A DNA stretch of 64,000 bases, from positions 1,178,001 through 1,242,000 of the forward strand of contig CAVTVQ010000006.1 of NCBI GenBank assembly GCA_963738205.1. Reading direction: 5' to 3'. The translations under genes were made by a program, and so were the position numbers. The notes under the pieces are model-generated. The model had not been told where the DNA came from. It saw nothing but the letters and a program-made list of their open reading frames with translations, and ran no database searches. Each line of letters starts with the position of its first letter. The first letter of the stretch is position 1. This document shows positions 6,753-15,320 of the stretch, piece after piece. Source of the stretch: DATFQE01 sp963738205 (GTDB lineage Bacteria; Actinomycetota; Thermoleophilia; Gaiellales; Gaiellaceae).

Positions 6753-9041
6753 TCAGGCCTCGCTGGGATCCGGCTCGGGCCGGCGTGGGCGGCCGGCGGC
6801 CGGACGCCGCACCTTGCCGTCGTGCGGCGGCTCGATCGTGAGGTCCGGCAGCAGCCGGTCGAGCCAGCGCGGCATGTACCACGTCTTCTCGCCCAGCAGC
6901 GTGAAGAGGGCGGGTACGAGCGTCATGCGCACGACCAGCGCATCGGTCAGGATCGCGACGGAGAGGAGGACGCCGAACTCCTTCGTGATGCGGTCCGGCG
7001 TAAGCACGAAGGCCGAGAAGACCGTGGCCATGATGATCGACGCCGCGACCACGACCCGCCCCACCGCGGCCATGCCGTGCTCGATCGCCTCTCGGGTGCG
7101 CAGCCCGTTGACGTGCTCCTCGCGGATGCGGCTCATGAGGAACACCATGTAGTCCATCGAGAGGCCGAAGAGGATCGCGAAGGCGATCGGCGGCACGAAG
7201 GTCTCGATCGGGCCTGTGCGGTCGAGGCCGGTCAGGCCCAGCAGGTAGCCCTTCTGGAAGACCAGGGTGAGCACGCCGAAGCCCACGAACCCGGAGAGGA
7301 GCGTCGTGACGGCCGCCGTGAGCGAGATCACGATCGACCGGAACGCCATCGCGAGCAGGATGAACGTGACGCCGATGACGTAGAGCAGGAAGAACGGGAG
7401 CCGCTGGATGATGCGATCGGCGATGTCCTTGAACGCAGCGGTCGCGCCGGTCACGTAGGCGGCCGCGTCGCCGCCCGCGGTTGCGGCCGGGACGACCTCG
7501 TTGCGCAGCCGGTCGACGAGTGTGTCCGTGGCGCTGTCCTGTGGGGCAGAGTCCGGGGTCACGTAGACGATCGCGACCGTCCTCGCCTTGTTGAACAAGG
7601 GCTCTCGAACCGATGCGACGTCCGGGAAGCCCTCGAGGCGCTCTCGGATCCGCTCCGGCGCCTGCCGGTCGCCGTTGAGGTCAACGACGATCGGGATCGG
7701 CCCGTTGAAGCCCGGGCCGAAGCCCTCCGCCAGGAGGTCGTAGGCCCGGCGGGCGGTCTCCTTCTTGGGCGCGGTGCCCTGGTCGGAGGCGCCGAGTCGC
7801 ACGAACATCGAGGTCGCTCCGAGCCCCACGACCACGAGCGCGACGACCGGGAACACGATGCGCGCGTTCCGCGTGACGAAACGGCCCCACCGCGCAACGA
7901 GCGTCCGCTCCCGCGCAGCCTCGGACTCGTCGACGGCGGGGAGGAACGGGACCTTCAGCCTGTCGACCCTGTGACCGAGCTTCGAGAGGACGGCCGGTAG
8001 CAGCGAGGTCGCGATGCTGACCGTCGTCAGGACGCCCAGGGCGCTGCCGATCCCGAGCTTCGTGACGAAGTCCAGGCCGAAGAACGCGAGGCCGGTGACC
8101 GAGATCGCGACAGTCGTCCCTGCGAAGAGCACCGCGCGTCCCGCAGAAGCGCCGGCTTCGGCCGCCGCGTCGCGCGGCAAGAGCCCGTCGTGGAGCAGCT
8201 GCCGGAACCGAGTGACGATGAAGAGCGAGTAGTCGATGCCGACGCCCAGCCCGATCATCGAGACCAGAAGCGGCGTGATCGTGTTGAAGTCGGTCAGGCC
8301 GGCAAGGGTGAAGAGGAGCAGGAACGCCGCCAAGAGCGCGGTGACGGCCAGCGCGATCGGGATCACCATCGCCGTGAACGTTCGGAAGACGACGAGCAGC
8401 ACGATCAGCGCCGCAAGCAGGCCGAGCCCCTCCTGCGGGCCCTGCTTGATCGGCGCGGCCTCCGCCTCGCCGTTGTATTCGACGGTCACGCCGGCGGGCG
8501 CGACGTCCGAGCGGACGGCGTCCTCGACGGCGACGACCGCGTCCCGGTCCTTGGTGTAGATCTGACGGTCGAACTGCGCCTCCGCGTACGCGATGCGCCC
8601 GTTCTTGGCGAAGGTGCTCTTGCTGAACGGGTCGCCCACGCTCTCGACGCCTGCGCCGCCGGCGGTCGGCTTGAACTCGGCCGTCCTCAGGCTCGCGACC
8701 GACTTTTCGATCGCTGTGCGCCGCGCCGGCGTATCGAGCCGTTCGCCTGTGGGGACGGCGAACACGATGTTCAGGATGCTCCCCTGCTGCGAGGCGAACT
8801 GCGAGTCGATCAGGTCGGTTCCGCGCTGAGAATCGGATCCCGGGATCGTGAACTGGTCGCGCAGGCTGCCGCCGACCGTCGCGACGAGGACCACGAGCAC
8901 GGCGAAGATGCCCACCCAGGCCGCGACGACGCGCCACGGATGTGTTGCGCAGGCGCGCTCGAAGGCGGCGAGCCAGCCGGTGGAGAGGCGCTGGTGCGAG
9001 GCCGGCCGCGCTGGGCTCGTCTCGGGTTCGACTCCGCTCAT
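6753..9041 (-). CDS. MMPL-family RND transporter
   Basis: A 762-residue RND-superfamily exporter of the actinobacterial MMPL family with twelve predicted helices: one at about residues 30-50, a large extracellular domain, a five-helix block containing GLGVGIDYSLFIVTRFRQ, then the second half repeating this plan with GLSMDYMVFLMSRIREEH. I chose ATG 9041 because AAGGAGA lies upstream at good spacing and the paralogue at 56491 starts its similarity just after. MMPL proteins export lipids, glycolipids or drugs. The two copies in this window are close paralogues over their whole length. No regulator is adjacent. Confidence 0.92.
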   Translation of the reverse strand: MSGVEPETSPARPASHQRLSTGWLAAFERACATHPWRVVAAWVGIFAVLVVLVATVGGSLRDQFTIPGSDSQRGTDLIDSQFASQQGSILNIVFAVPTGERLDTPARRTAIEKSVASLRTAEFKPTAGGAGVESVGDPFSKSTFAKNGRIAYAEAQFDRQIYTKDRDAVVAVEDAVRSDVAPAGVTVEYNGEAEAAPIKQGPQEGLGLLAALIVLLVVFRTFTAMVIPIALAVTALLAAFLLLFTLAGLTDFNTITPLLVSMIGLGVGIDYSLFIVTRFRQLLHDGLLPRDAAAEAGASAGRAVLFAGTTVAISVTGLAFFGLDFVTKLGIGSALGVLTTVSIATSLLPAVLSKLGHRVDRLKVPFLPAVDESEAARERTLVARWGRFVTRNARIVFPVVALVVVGLGATSMFVRLGASDQGTAPKKETARRAYDLLAEGFGPGFNGPIPIVVDLNGDRQAPERIRERLEGFPDVASVREPLFNKARTVAIVYVTPDSAPQDSATDTLVDRLRNEVVPAATAGGDAAAYVTGATAAFKDIADRIIQRLPFFLLYVIGVTFILLAMAFRSIVISLTAAVTTLLSGFVGFGVLTLVFQKGYLLGLTGLDRTGPIETFVPPIAFAILFGLSMDYMVFLMSRIREEHVNGLRTREAIEHGMAAVGRVVVAASIIMATVFSAFVLTPDRITKEFGVLLSVAILTDALVVRMTLVPALFTLLGEKTWYMPRWLDRLLPDLTIEPPHDGKVRRPAAGRPRRPEPDPSEA

Positions 9042-9322
9042 CTGGTCCAGGTCTCCTTCGTGTTCGGCTCGCGCAGCGACTTGGGCCGAGGCATTCGGCT
9101 TTCCCGTCCACCATCGCAGCCGACCGACGCGCGCCGACACCGGCTGACCGGTCGATGCGACGGTCGACGGCGGTCGGTCGATCAGCCGAGGCGGTCCGGC
9201 CGCTAGCAGGAACGTCCGAAGCTAGGCCAGCCGGGCGCCTAGCTGGAGGCTGGCGGCGATGACAACGGACGCTCCACCGACGATCGTCGAGGGCGAACGA
9301 AGCGATTCATCAGGAGGAGCTG

Positions 9323-9427
9323 ATGTGCACGTTCTGTAGACGAACTCTCGCTGGGTTGCGACTGATCAACGGTCACTTCTGCTGCGGGTCCGCAGCGTGC
9401 CTCAAGCGAGCTCACTTCGGCGACTAG
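9323..9427 (+). CDS. Cys-rich microprotein (34 residues)
   Basis: A 34-residue reading frame with a near-consensus Shine-Dalgarno (AGGAGG, seven bases before ATG). It begins MCTFCRRTLAGLRL and continues with NGHFCCGSAACLKRAHF, giving CxxC, CC and a further C plus two His. This could bind zinc or an iron-sulfur centre, or form disulfides. It is divergent from the MMPL gene and no known family is recognised. The strong ribosome-binding site is the main support, since so short a frame could occur by chance. Confidence 0.5.
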   Translation: MCTFCRRTLAGLRLINGHFCCGSAACLKRAHFGD

Positions 9428-9460
9428 GGCGACGCGCTCGGCGAAGAGCGCCGCGCCTGG

Positions 9461-10813
9461 CTACTTGCCGACGCTCGAACCAGCCGCCTCACGCTGGTTT
9501 TCCTGCGCGTCGGCCCGCGAGAGGAACCCGGCCTGGACGTTGGCCGAATCCGACTGCGTGACGGCGCTGACGTACTGGCCGTGGTTGCGATAGAGCGCGT
9601 CCAGCTGCTCGTCGCTGAACGGCCGGTGCGTGCCGAAGAGGACGCAGAACGACGGGCCCGAGTTCGAGCCCGTGTTGAGCGCGGTCGGCACAGCGACCTG
9701 CGAGAGCTGGATGCCCCCCTGCGCCAGGCCGAGCTCGTTGCGCACCTTGGTCGTGCCGTCGAACGCGAGGTAGGGCGCGTGCGGCGGGGCTGCCCCGCCG
9801 TCCACCCAGCGCGCGAGATGCTCGTACGCGGACTCGATGGGCTGGCTGAGCAGGACGCGGCTGAACGGTGGGTTCGTGCACTCGTACACCGGCGCGGCGC
9901 CGAAGTCGCGGATCGAGAGCGGCCGCCGGTACTCCTGCCCCTCCCAGCCGGAATGGGCCGCGCCCGCGACCTCCCAGCGGCGGAAGACATCGTCGTCGGG
10001 CCGACGGGTCGCCGGGTTCGTCACGTCGGTCTCCGACAGAACCTGGATGATCGGCTCGGTGCCGACCCGGGTCGGCGCGGTGCCGACGATGAACGCGTAG
10101 CCGTCGAAGACGGGCTGCTCCTGTGGGAGGACGACGTTGTAGTAGGTCGTCATGCGGCCCGCGGACTGCGACGCGCCGATGGCGAGCAGGCGCTCGACCT
10201 CGAGACCGCCGAGCGCTTCGACGGCGCCCGGAGAGCGGAGCGCCTGCGCGGCCTGGGCGAAGATGTCGTAGGACAACTGGTCGGTGGTGAACGCGCCGCC
10301 GCCGGTCACGTCGAGCGAGCCGTAACGAGTCGGGCTCCAGCCGCTCAACTGGTTGACGCCGACGCGCTGGGCCGACACGCCGACCCAGGCGTAGCCCTCG
10401 CGCATGTGGCGGCGGTTCCAGAGCGCATCGAGGTCGTAGCCGGCCGTGACGTTTTGCCACTCGACCAGGACCGTGCCGTTGAACGCAGACTGGGAGACCG
10501 GCCGCCGCACGATCAGCCGCGTTCGGTACGCGACGTCTGACGCCAACTTCGTGCCGGAGGTCGAGTACGCATCGGCGAGGCCCGAGAGGTAGAACTCCTC
10601 CTCCACGTAGCCGTTCCCGGCGAGGTCGTTCCAGGTGGAGAAGAAGGGGTACGTCTCGCTCAGGACAGGAGACATGGGGTCGCCGGGCACGGCGCCCGGA
10701 ATCGGCCCCTCGACGAGTGGACCCTGGGGCTCGGCTGTCGACACTCCCGGAGTGACGAGAACTACAACGGCGACTGTGAGAGCCGCGACAACGGCGTTTC
10801 TCCACGTGACCAC
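9461..10813 (-). CDS. Secreted alpha/beta-hydrolase domain protein
   Basis: A 450-residue exported protein. I chose GTG 10813 because GGGGG lies five bases upstream and the protein then opens with a clean signal peptide (NAVVAALTVAVVVLVTPGVSTA, cleavage before EPQ). The body matches the alpha/beta hydrolase domain family seen in actinobacterial secreted proteins: strand GTVLVEWQNVT, nucleophile elbow GASQSAG, an acid in a later turn and a late His in VAGAAHSGWEG. The substrate is unknown, probably an ester or lactone. The TetR gene lies directly upstream on the same strand, suggesting regulation of this enzyme. Confidence 0.75.
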   Translation of the reverse strand: MVTWRNAVVAALTVAVVVLVTPGVSTAEPQGPLVEGPIPGAVPGDPMSPVLSETYPFFSTWNDLAGNGYVEEEFYLSGLADAYSTSGTKLASDVAYRTRLIVRRPVSQSAFNGTVLVEWQNVTAGYDLDALWNRRHMREGYAWVGVSAQRVGVNQLSGWSPTRYGSLDVTGGGAFTTDQLSYDIFAQAAQALRSPGAVEALGGLEVERLLAIGASQSAGRMTTYYNVVLPQEQPVFDGYAFIVGTAPTRVGTEPIIQVLSETDVTNPATRRPDDDVFRRWEVAGAAHSGWEGQEYRRPLSIRDFGAAPVYECTNPPFSRVLLSQPIESAYEHLARWVDGGAAPPHAPYLAFDGTTKVRNELGLAQGGIQLSQVAVPTALNTGSNSGPSFCVLFGTHRPFSDEQLDALYRNHGQYVSAVTQSDSANVQAGFLSRADAQENQREAAGSSVGK

Positions 10814-10898
10814 TTGGACCCCCTTGCTCGAGACGACGCAATCATCACCGCTCCTGCGCCGGTCGGCGGCCACTACCGACGAAACTGAGACTCGGCTC

Positions 10899-11543
10899 TC
10901 AGCCCGACGTGAGCAGCGCCCGGACCGCCCGCTCCGCGACCTCCGGATCGGGTTGGCGACCGCCGATGATGTCGGCGTACAGAATCGATTCGCGCAAGCG
11001 CACGTAGAGGTACGCGGAGGTGTCCAGGTCGCCGACGAGCTCGTGCTCTCGACCGTCGAAAGCCTCGGCGAAGATCTCGCGGTGCAGGGTGACCGCCCGC
11101 TCGTGCACGCCTCCCGCGGGCGTCAGGAGCACGCGCAACGCCGTCTGCGGCTCCTCCTCGAGGAAGCGGCGGAAGGGAGCCGCCGTCATCACCGACTCTG
11201 TGAAGCCGTGCGAGATCTCGAGCACCGCGTCGACGCCGCGACCTCTGACCTGACGGCGCGCGTGCTCGTAGGTCGGCTCGGCCAGGCTCCAGAGCACGTC
11301 GCCGAGCAGCCGGTCGCGGCCGTCGACGGCCCGGTAGAGCGTGGCCCGGCTGACGGCGAGCTCCGGCGCAAGCCGCTCCATGTCGATCGTGCCTTCGCGC
11401 AAAAAATGCAGGCGCGCCCCGGCGACGATCGCCTCGTACGTGATGACGCGCAGGTCGTGCGGCACATCCAGCGGTTCAGGTGGTAACGGGCTCGGGCAAG
11501 TCGCTGCATTCTCGCCCGCCACGCGTGCGACGAGCGCGGCCAA
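10899..11543 (-). CDS. TetR-family regulator, QsdR-like
   Basis: A helix-turn-helix of the TetR type (IDMERLAPELAVSRATLYRAV) followed directly by GRDRLLGDVLWSLAEPTYEHA, a segment typical of QsdR-like regulators, and a helical ligand domain. QsdR controls lactone degradation in rhodococci, which fits the hydrolase gene 85 bases downstream, but the ligand here is unproven. The start is uncertain: TTG 11543, GTG 11522 and GTG 11465 are all in frame and none has a good ribosome-binding site. Confidence 0.8.
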   Translation of the reverse strand: MAALVARVAGENAATCPSPLPPEPLDVPHDLRVITYEAIVAGARLHFLREGTIDMERLAPELAVSRATLYRAVDGRDRLLGDVLWSLAEPTYEHARRQVRGRGVDAVLEISHGFTESVMTAAPFRRFLEEEPQTALRVLLTPAGGVHERAVTLHREIFAEAFDGREHELVGDLDTSAYLYVRLRESILYADIIGGRQPDPEVAERAVRALLTSG

Positions 11544-11577
11544 CGGTGTGGCCGCGCTCGTCGGAGGCCAAAACCGC

Positions 11578-11883
11578 TTACGTGACCTTCAGCACGCCTT
11601 TCATCCCGGCCTCGGCGTGGCCTGGGAGCGTGCAGAGGTACGGATAGTTGCCCGGCTTGGCAAACGTGACCTTCAGCGTAGTCGTCTGGCCGGGGTCGAT
11701 GTTGGGGGTCTGCTTGCCGTTGATGCGCAGGTTGTGCGGGATACCGCCGTTGTTCTTGAGCTTGAAGGTGACGGTGCCCTTGCGAACCGTCTGAGTCGAG
11801 AGCGCGAAATGGAACTCGGTCGCTCCGACCTGCACCGTCGATGACGCGGACGCGTTCGCCTTGCGGCTTCTTCGTACCGACAT
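11578..11883 (-). CDS. Cupredoxin (plastocyanin-like) domain, C-terminal part of the PQQ protein
   Basis: A 101-residue frame holding a complete blue-copper fold: GGIPHNLRI supplies the first His ligand, and YPYLCTLPGHAEAGMKG supplies Cys, His and Met of a type 1 copper site. It has no signal peptide or convincing ribosome-binding site of its own, and its upstream residues run on from the propeller tail in another frame. I therefore read it as the electron-accepting domain of the disrupted fusion rather than a separate gene. It closely resembles the free cupredoxin encoded at 14250. Confidence 0.6.
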   Translation of the reverse strand: MSVRRSRKANASASSTVQVGATEFHFALSTQTVRKGTVTFKLKNNGGIPHNLRINGKQTPNIDPGQTTTLKVTFAKPGNYPYLCTLPGHAEAGMKGVLKVT

Positions 11884-13724
11884 GCTCCTTGGCGCCCGTG
11901 GGCTTGGCGGCCTTCGCCGGCCCGAGCTTCCCGTCGAGCCCGAAGAGCCAGAGATCGTCGCCGTGTGCGCTTCCGGCGAGCGCGCTGCCGGCTGCGTAGA
12001 ACGCGACGACCTGCTTGCCGTCCAGCGAGAAGACGCTGGCGGTGTTGTTCGCGCCGGCCCCGGTCTGGAAGCTCCAGAGGCGGTTGCCGTTCGTGGCGTT
12101 GTAGGCCTGGAGGTGGCCGTCGTTGCGGCCGACGAAGACGAGATTGCCGGCCGTGGTCGTCGACCCGCTGTAGCACGAGTCGCTGAACTGCTTCTGCCAG
12201 GCGATCCGGTTGGTCGCGCCGTCGATCGCCGTGAAGGTGCCGGAAGGGCGTGGCCTGCGGCGCGATCGCGCTGCCGGCGAGAACTCTTGCCGGACTTGTA
12301 GACCGCCGTCTTCCCGCCTTCGAAGAGCTGCGCCTGCTGGAGTGCCGCAGACGTAGAGGTAGCTTCGTCTTCCGGTTGTAGCTCATCGGCAACCAGTTGG
12401 TGCCGCCCAGTGAGCTCGGCGTCGACACGGAGGTGCCGCCGGGCGTGTACGGCGTGAAGATCCGGCCGCCGTTCGTCAGCTCCGTGCCCTTCGGCAGCGT
12501 CTTGGCGAAGCTGCGGAAGGCGTCGGGCTGAACCGACTGCACGACGGTGGCGTCACCGCGCGGGTACGGCTGCGTCGGAGCGGTCTTCTGCGACGGCGCT
12601 TGCGGAACCGCCTTCTCGTCGATCCCGATCAGGGGGCGTCCGTTCTCACGATCGAGGATGTAGACCCAGCCGGTCTTCCCGGCCTCGGCGATCGCATGGC
12701 GTTGCTTGCCGCCGACCGAGACGTCGAAGAGCACGGTCGGGCTGGGGGCGTCATAGTCCCAGATGTCGTGGTGGACCTGCTGGAAGTGCCAGCGGTACTT
12801 GCCCGTCTTCGCGTCGAGCGCGAGGATCGAGGAGGAGAACAGGTTGTCGCCGGCGCGGGCCGCTCCGTTGAAGTCGGGCGAGGCGTTCCCCGTGGAGAAG
12901 TAGAGCAGGCCCAGCTGCGGATCGACCGAGGGCGTCTGCCAGACCGGTGCGCCGCCGTGCTTCCAGGAATCGTTGTCGGAGGGCCAGGTCTCGTGTCCGA
13001 CCTCGCCGGGTCCGGGGATCGTGTAGAAGCGCCAGGCCTCGCTGCCCGTCTTGGCATCGAGAGCCGTGAGGCGGCCGCGGATCCCGTACTCGCCGCCCGA
13101 CATGCCGATGTAGATCCGGCCGTTGTAGTACAGCGGCGCGCTCGTGATCGTCGTGCCCTTCCGGAAGTTGGCCAGCTGCTTCGTCCAGGCGATCTGTCCG
13201 TTCTTCTGATCCAGCGCAACGACCTTGCCGTCGAGCTGGCCGAAGTAGACGCGCCCGTCGCCGAGCGCGACTCCACGGTTGGTCCAGCCGCAGCAGATCG
13301 TGTTGATCTTCTGGTTCAGGTTCGCGCGGTATGACCACTTCGTCGCGCCGCTCTTCGCGTCGATCGCGAACACGTCGTCGGCGCCGGTGATGACGTAGAT
13401 CACGTTCTTGTAGACGATCGGCTGGGCCTCGCCGGAGTACTTGCCCGCGGTGCCCGAGCCCAGGTGGATGTGCCAGAGGCCCTTGAGGCGCCCGACGTTC
13501 CCTGCGTTGATCTGGTCGAGCGGGGAGTAGCGCTGGTTCGAGATCGAGCCGCCGTTCGTGATCCAGTTCGTGTTCGGCAGGGCGGCGAGCTCGCTCGAGG
13601 AGAACGCCGGCGACGCGTCGGAGCTGCTGTTGTCGTTGCTGCTGCTGCCGCCGCAGCCGGCCGCGAGGGCGATTGCGGCGACGAGTAGCAGTGCCGCAAA
13701 TGAGGTTGTAGTCAGTCGTTTCAT
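11578..13724 (-). pseudogene. PQQ-dependent dehydrogenase-like beta-propeller with C-terminal cupredoxin, frame broken
   Basis: The N-terminal 460 residues are intact: lipobox LAAGC, propeller blades, the vicinal cysteines NTICCGWTNRGVALGDG seen in quinoprotein alcohol dehydrogenases, and HHDIWDYDAPSP near the active site. At about 12365 the frame breaks, and homology to the intact paralogue at 25745 continues by switching frame four times within about 130 bases (to about 12240). It then runs clean (AIDGATNRIAWQKQFSDSCY and GAGANNTASVF) until a fifth shift near 11855, where a cupredoxin domain follows. The original product was a propeller-cupredoxin fusion. Either the gene has decayed or the local consensus is poor. 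It is the last gene of the operon starting at 15170. Confidence 0.75.
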
Positions 13725-13773
13725 GTGAGGAGGGGTTCCTTTCGAATGTGTGTGGACAGCGCCGCGGCGGAGT

Positions 13774-14229
13774 TCAAGCCGCCAGGCGTTCGATCGTCGC
13801 GCCGCCGATGCTGAGCCTCACCTCGACGTTGCCGCGGGTCGCGCGCGAGTAGGGACACGTCTCGTGCGCACGCTCCATCAGATAGATGGCGTCAGCGTGG
13901 CTGAGACCGGGCGCGTCCAGGTCGAGGGACGCCGCGAGGCCGAGGCCGCCGGTCTTGAGCGGCCCGATCCCGATGTGAGAGGTAATGCGCGTGCCGCTCA
14001 GATCGAGCTTGCGGTCGAAGGCGTAACGCTGCATCGAGGACTGGAAGCACGCGGCCCAGCCCAGGGCGAGCAGCTGCTCCGGGTTGGTTCCCGGTCCGCC
14101 CGAGCCACCCATCTCGCTCGGCACGTCGAAGTCCACTTCCAGACGGTCGTCGCTCGTGCGGCCATGGCCTTCGCGGCCGCCTACGACGGTTGCTTCGGCC
14201 GTGTACAGGATCTCGGGTTGGTTCTCCAT
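13774..14229 (-). CDS. OsmC/Ohr-family peroxiredoxin
   Basis: A 151-residue protein of the organic hydroperoxide resistance family: YTAEATVVGGREG at the N-terminus, NPEQLLALGWAACFQSSM with the first redox Cys, and ERAHETCPYSRATRGNVEV with the second. Members reduce organic peroxides with a Cys pair and usually dihydrolipoamide. The ATG has AAAGGAAA upstream. It is third in a four-gene operon of redox proteins (COG4315 lipoprotein, cupredoxin, OsmC, PQQ propeller), consistent with oxidant defence around an extracytoplasmic redox system. Confidence 0.9.
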   Translation of the reverse strand: MENQPEILYTAEATVVGGREGHGRTSDDRLEVDFDVPSEMGGSGGPGTNPEQLLALGWAACFQSSMQRYAFDRKLDLSGTRITSHIGIGPLKTGGLGLAASLDLDAPGLSHADAIYLMERAHETCPYSRATRGNVEVRLSIGGATIERLAA

Positions 14230-14249
14230 TGCGGCTTTCCTTTCGGATC

Positions 14250-14630
14250 TCAGCGGACGGTGAGCGCGCCCTTCATGCCTGCGGCGGCATGTCCGGGCAC
14301 GGTGCAGAGGTACGCGTACTTGCCCTTCTTGCTGAAGGTGACGACGAGCTTCGCCGTCTTGCCGGGCCCGATCTTGGGCGTGACCTTCCGGTTGATCTTG
14401 AAGTCGTGCGCGACGTGGCCGACGTTCTTGAAGACGAAGGTGACCTTGCCGGGCTTCGCGATCGACTTGGTCGAGAGCTTGAAGAAGAACTCGCCGCCCC
14501 TGACCTGGATCGTCGTCGCAGACGCCGTCGCCTCCCGGTCTGTGCGCGCCGACGCGATCTGGGCGAGCGCGAGCGTTGTGAGCGCGACCGCTGCGAGGAC
14601 GGCGATCGGGCGAATAGTGACGTGTTTCAT
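14250..14630 (-). CDS. Secreted cupredoxin (blue copper protein)
   Basis: A 126-residue exported protein: signal peptide (residues 1-28, ending ALAQIASA) and a single cupredoxin domain. Copper ligands are visible as His in GHVAHDFKI and Cys/His/Met in YAYLCTVPGHAAAGMKG. It is nearly the same domain as the one joined to the PQQ propeller downstream. It is probably a one-electron carrier at the outer face of the membrane, linked to the PQQ dehydrogenase-like proteins. Spacing to neighbours is about 20 bases each side, so it belongs to the operon. Confidence 0.9.
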   Translation of the reverse strand: MKHVTIRPIAVLAAVALTTLALAQIASARTDREATASATTIQVRGGEFFFKLSTKSIAKPGKVTFVFKNVGHVAHDFKINRKVTPKIGPGKTAKLVVTFSKKGKYAYLCTVPGHAAAGMKGALTVR

Positions 14631-14651
14631 TGCATCCTCCTGGTTGTTTGG

Positions 14652-15170
14652 CTAGTAGCCGTAGCCCCCGCCGCCTCCGTTCGCCGGTGGCGTGACCTGG
14701 TCGCCTGCGGGCGTGAGCGCGTACCAGTTGCCGCCGAAGGCGTTGACGCCTTCGCCGTTGGTGTCGCCGGCGTTCTTGTCGCCCGCGAAGAGGTAGAGCG
14801 GGTGGCCGTTGTAGGTGACCTGTGACTTGCCACCGGGTCGGCTGGTGGTTCCGACCATCGCTGGGTCCGCTCCGCTGCCTTCGGTCGGCTTGCTGCTGGC
14901 GTCCAGCGGCGGCCAGTTCACGGCGCACTTGCCGAAGCACGTGCTCTTCGTCCCCGTGTCCTTCTGGAACATGTAGAGCGTGCGTCCTTGCGAGTCGACG
15001 AGGATCGTGCCGAGGCTTCCGTTGGCCACACCGATCGTCGCCGGGGTTCCGCTCGCGGTGGTGGGGGTCGCGTCGGTGTCGCTGCCACCGCCACACCCCG
15101 CCAGGGCCAGTGCGGTCACCACGAGTGCGGCCGCGCCGGCGAGTAAGTTGGTCCGTTTCCTGAGAGTCAT
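14652..15170 (-). CDS. COG4315-type secreted lipoprotein
   Basis: A 172-residue lipoprotein: lipobox LALAGC, then a Thr/Ala-rich linker and two motifs of the Lipoprotein_15 family (SQGRTLYMFQKDTGTKSTCFG with CAVNWPP, and YNGHPLYLFAGDK). The family is common in actinobacteria next to cytochromes and copper proteins; the function is unknown. I chose ATG 15170 because GGAG lies six bases upstream. It is the first gene of the minus-strand redox operon and is divergent from the CopC-CopD gene, so both are likely driven from 15171-15320. Confidence 0.85.
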   Translation of the reverse strand: MTLRKRTNLLAGAAALVVTALALAGCGGGSDTDATPTTASGTPATIGVANGSLGTILVDSQGRTLYMFQKDTGTKSTCFGKCAVNWPPLDASSKPTEGSGADPAMVGTTSRPGGKSQVTYNGHPLYLFAGDKNAGDTNGEGVNAFGGNWYALTPAGDQVTPPANGGGGGYGY

Positions 15171-15320
15171 TGGTCGCTCCATTCGTCAGGGGCTCATTCC
15201 CCTCGCATCCATGGTTGAGAGAGGTCGGTTCGACGTCTGCACCGGCAGCGCCCGTCTTCAGTCCGGACCAGCCCTACTCCCTCGTTCCCTGCTAGCCCCC
15301 AGGCGAGAGGGCCACTGCCG

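Noticed and set aside
6822..9206. Long plus-strand open frames opposite the MMPL gene
   Set aside because: They are mirror frames of a GC-rich gene, full of Arg, Asp and His, with no domain or ribosome-binding site.
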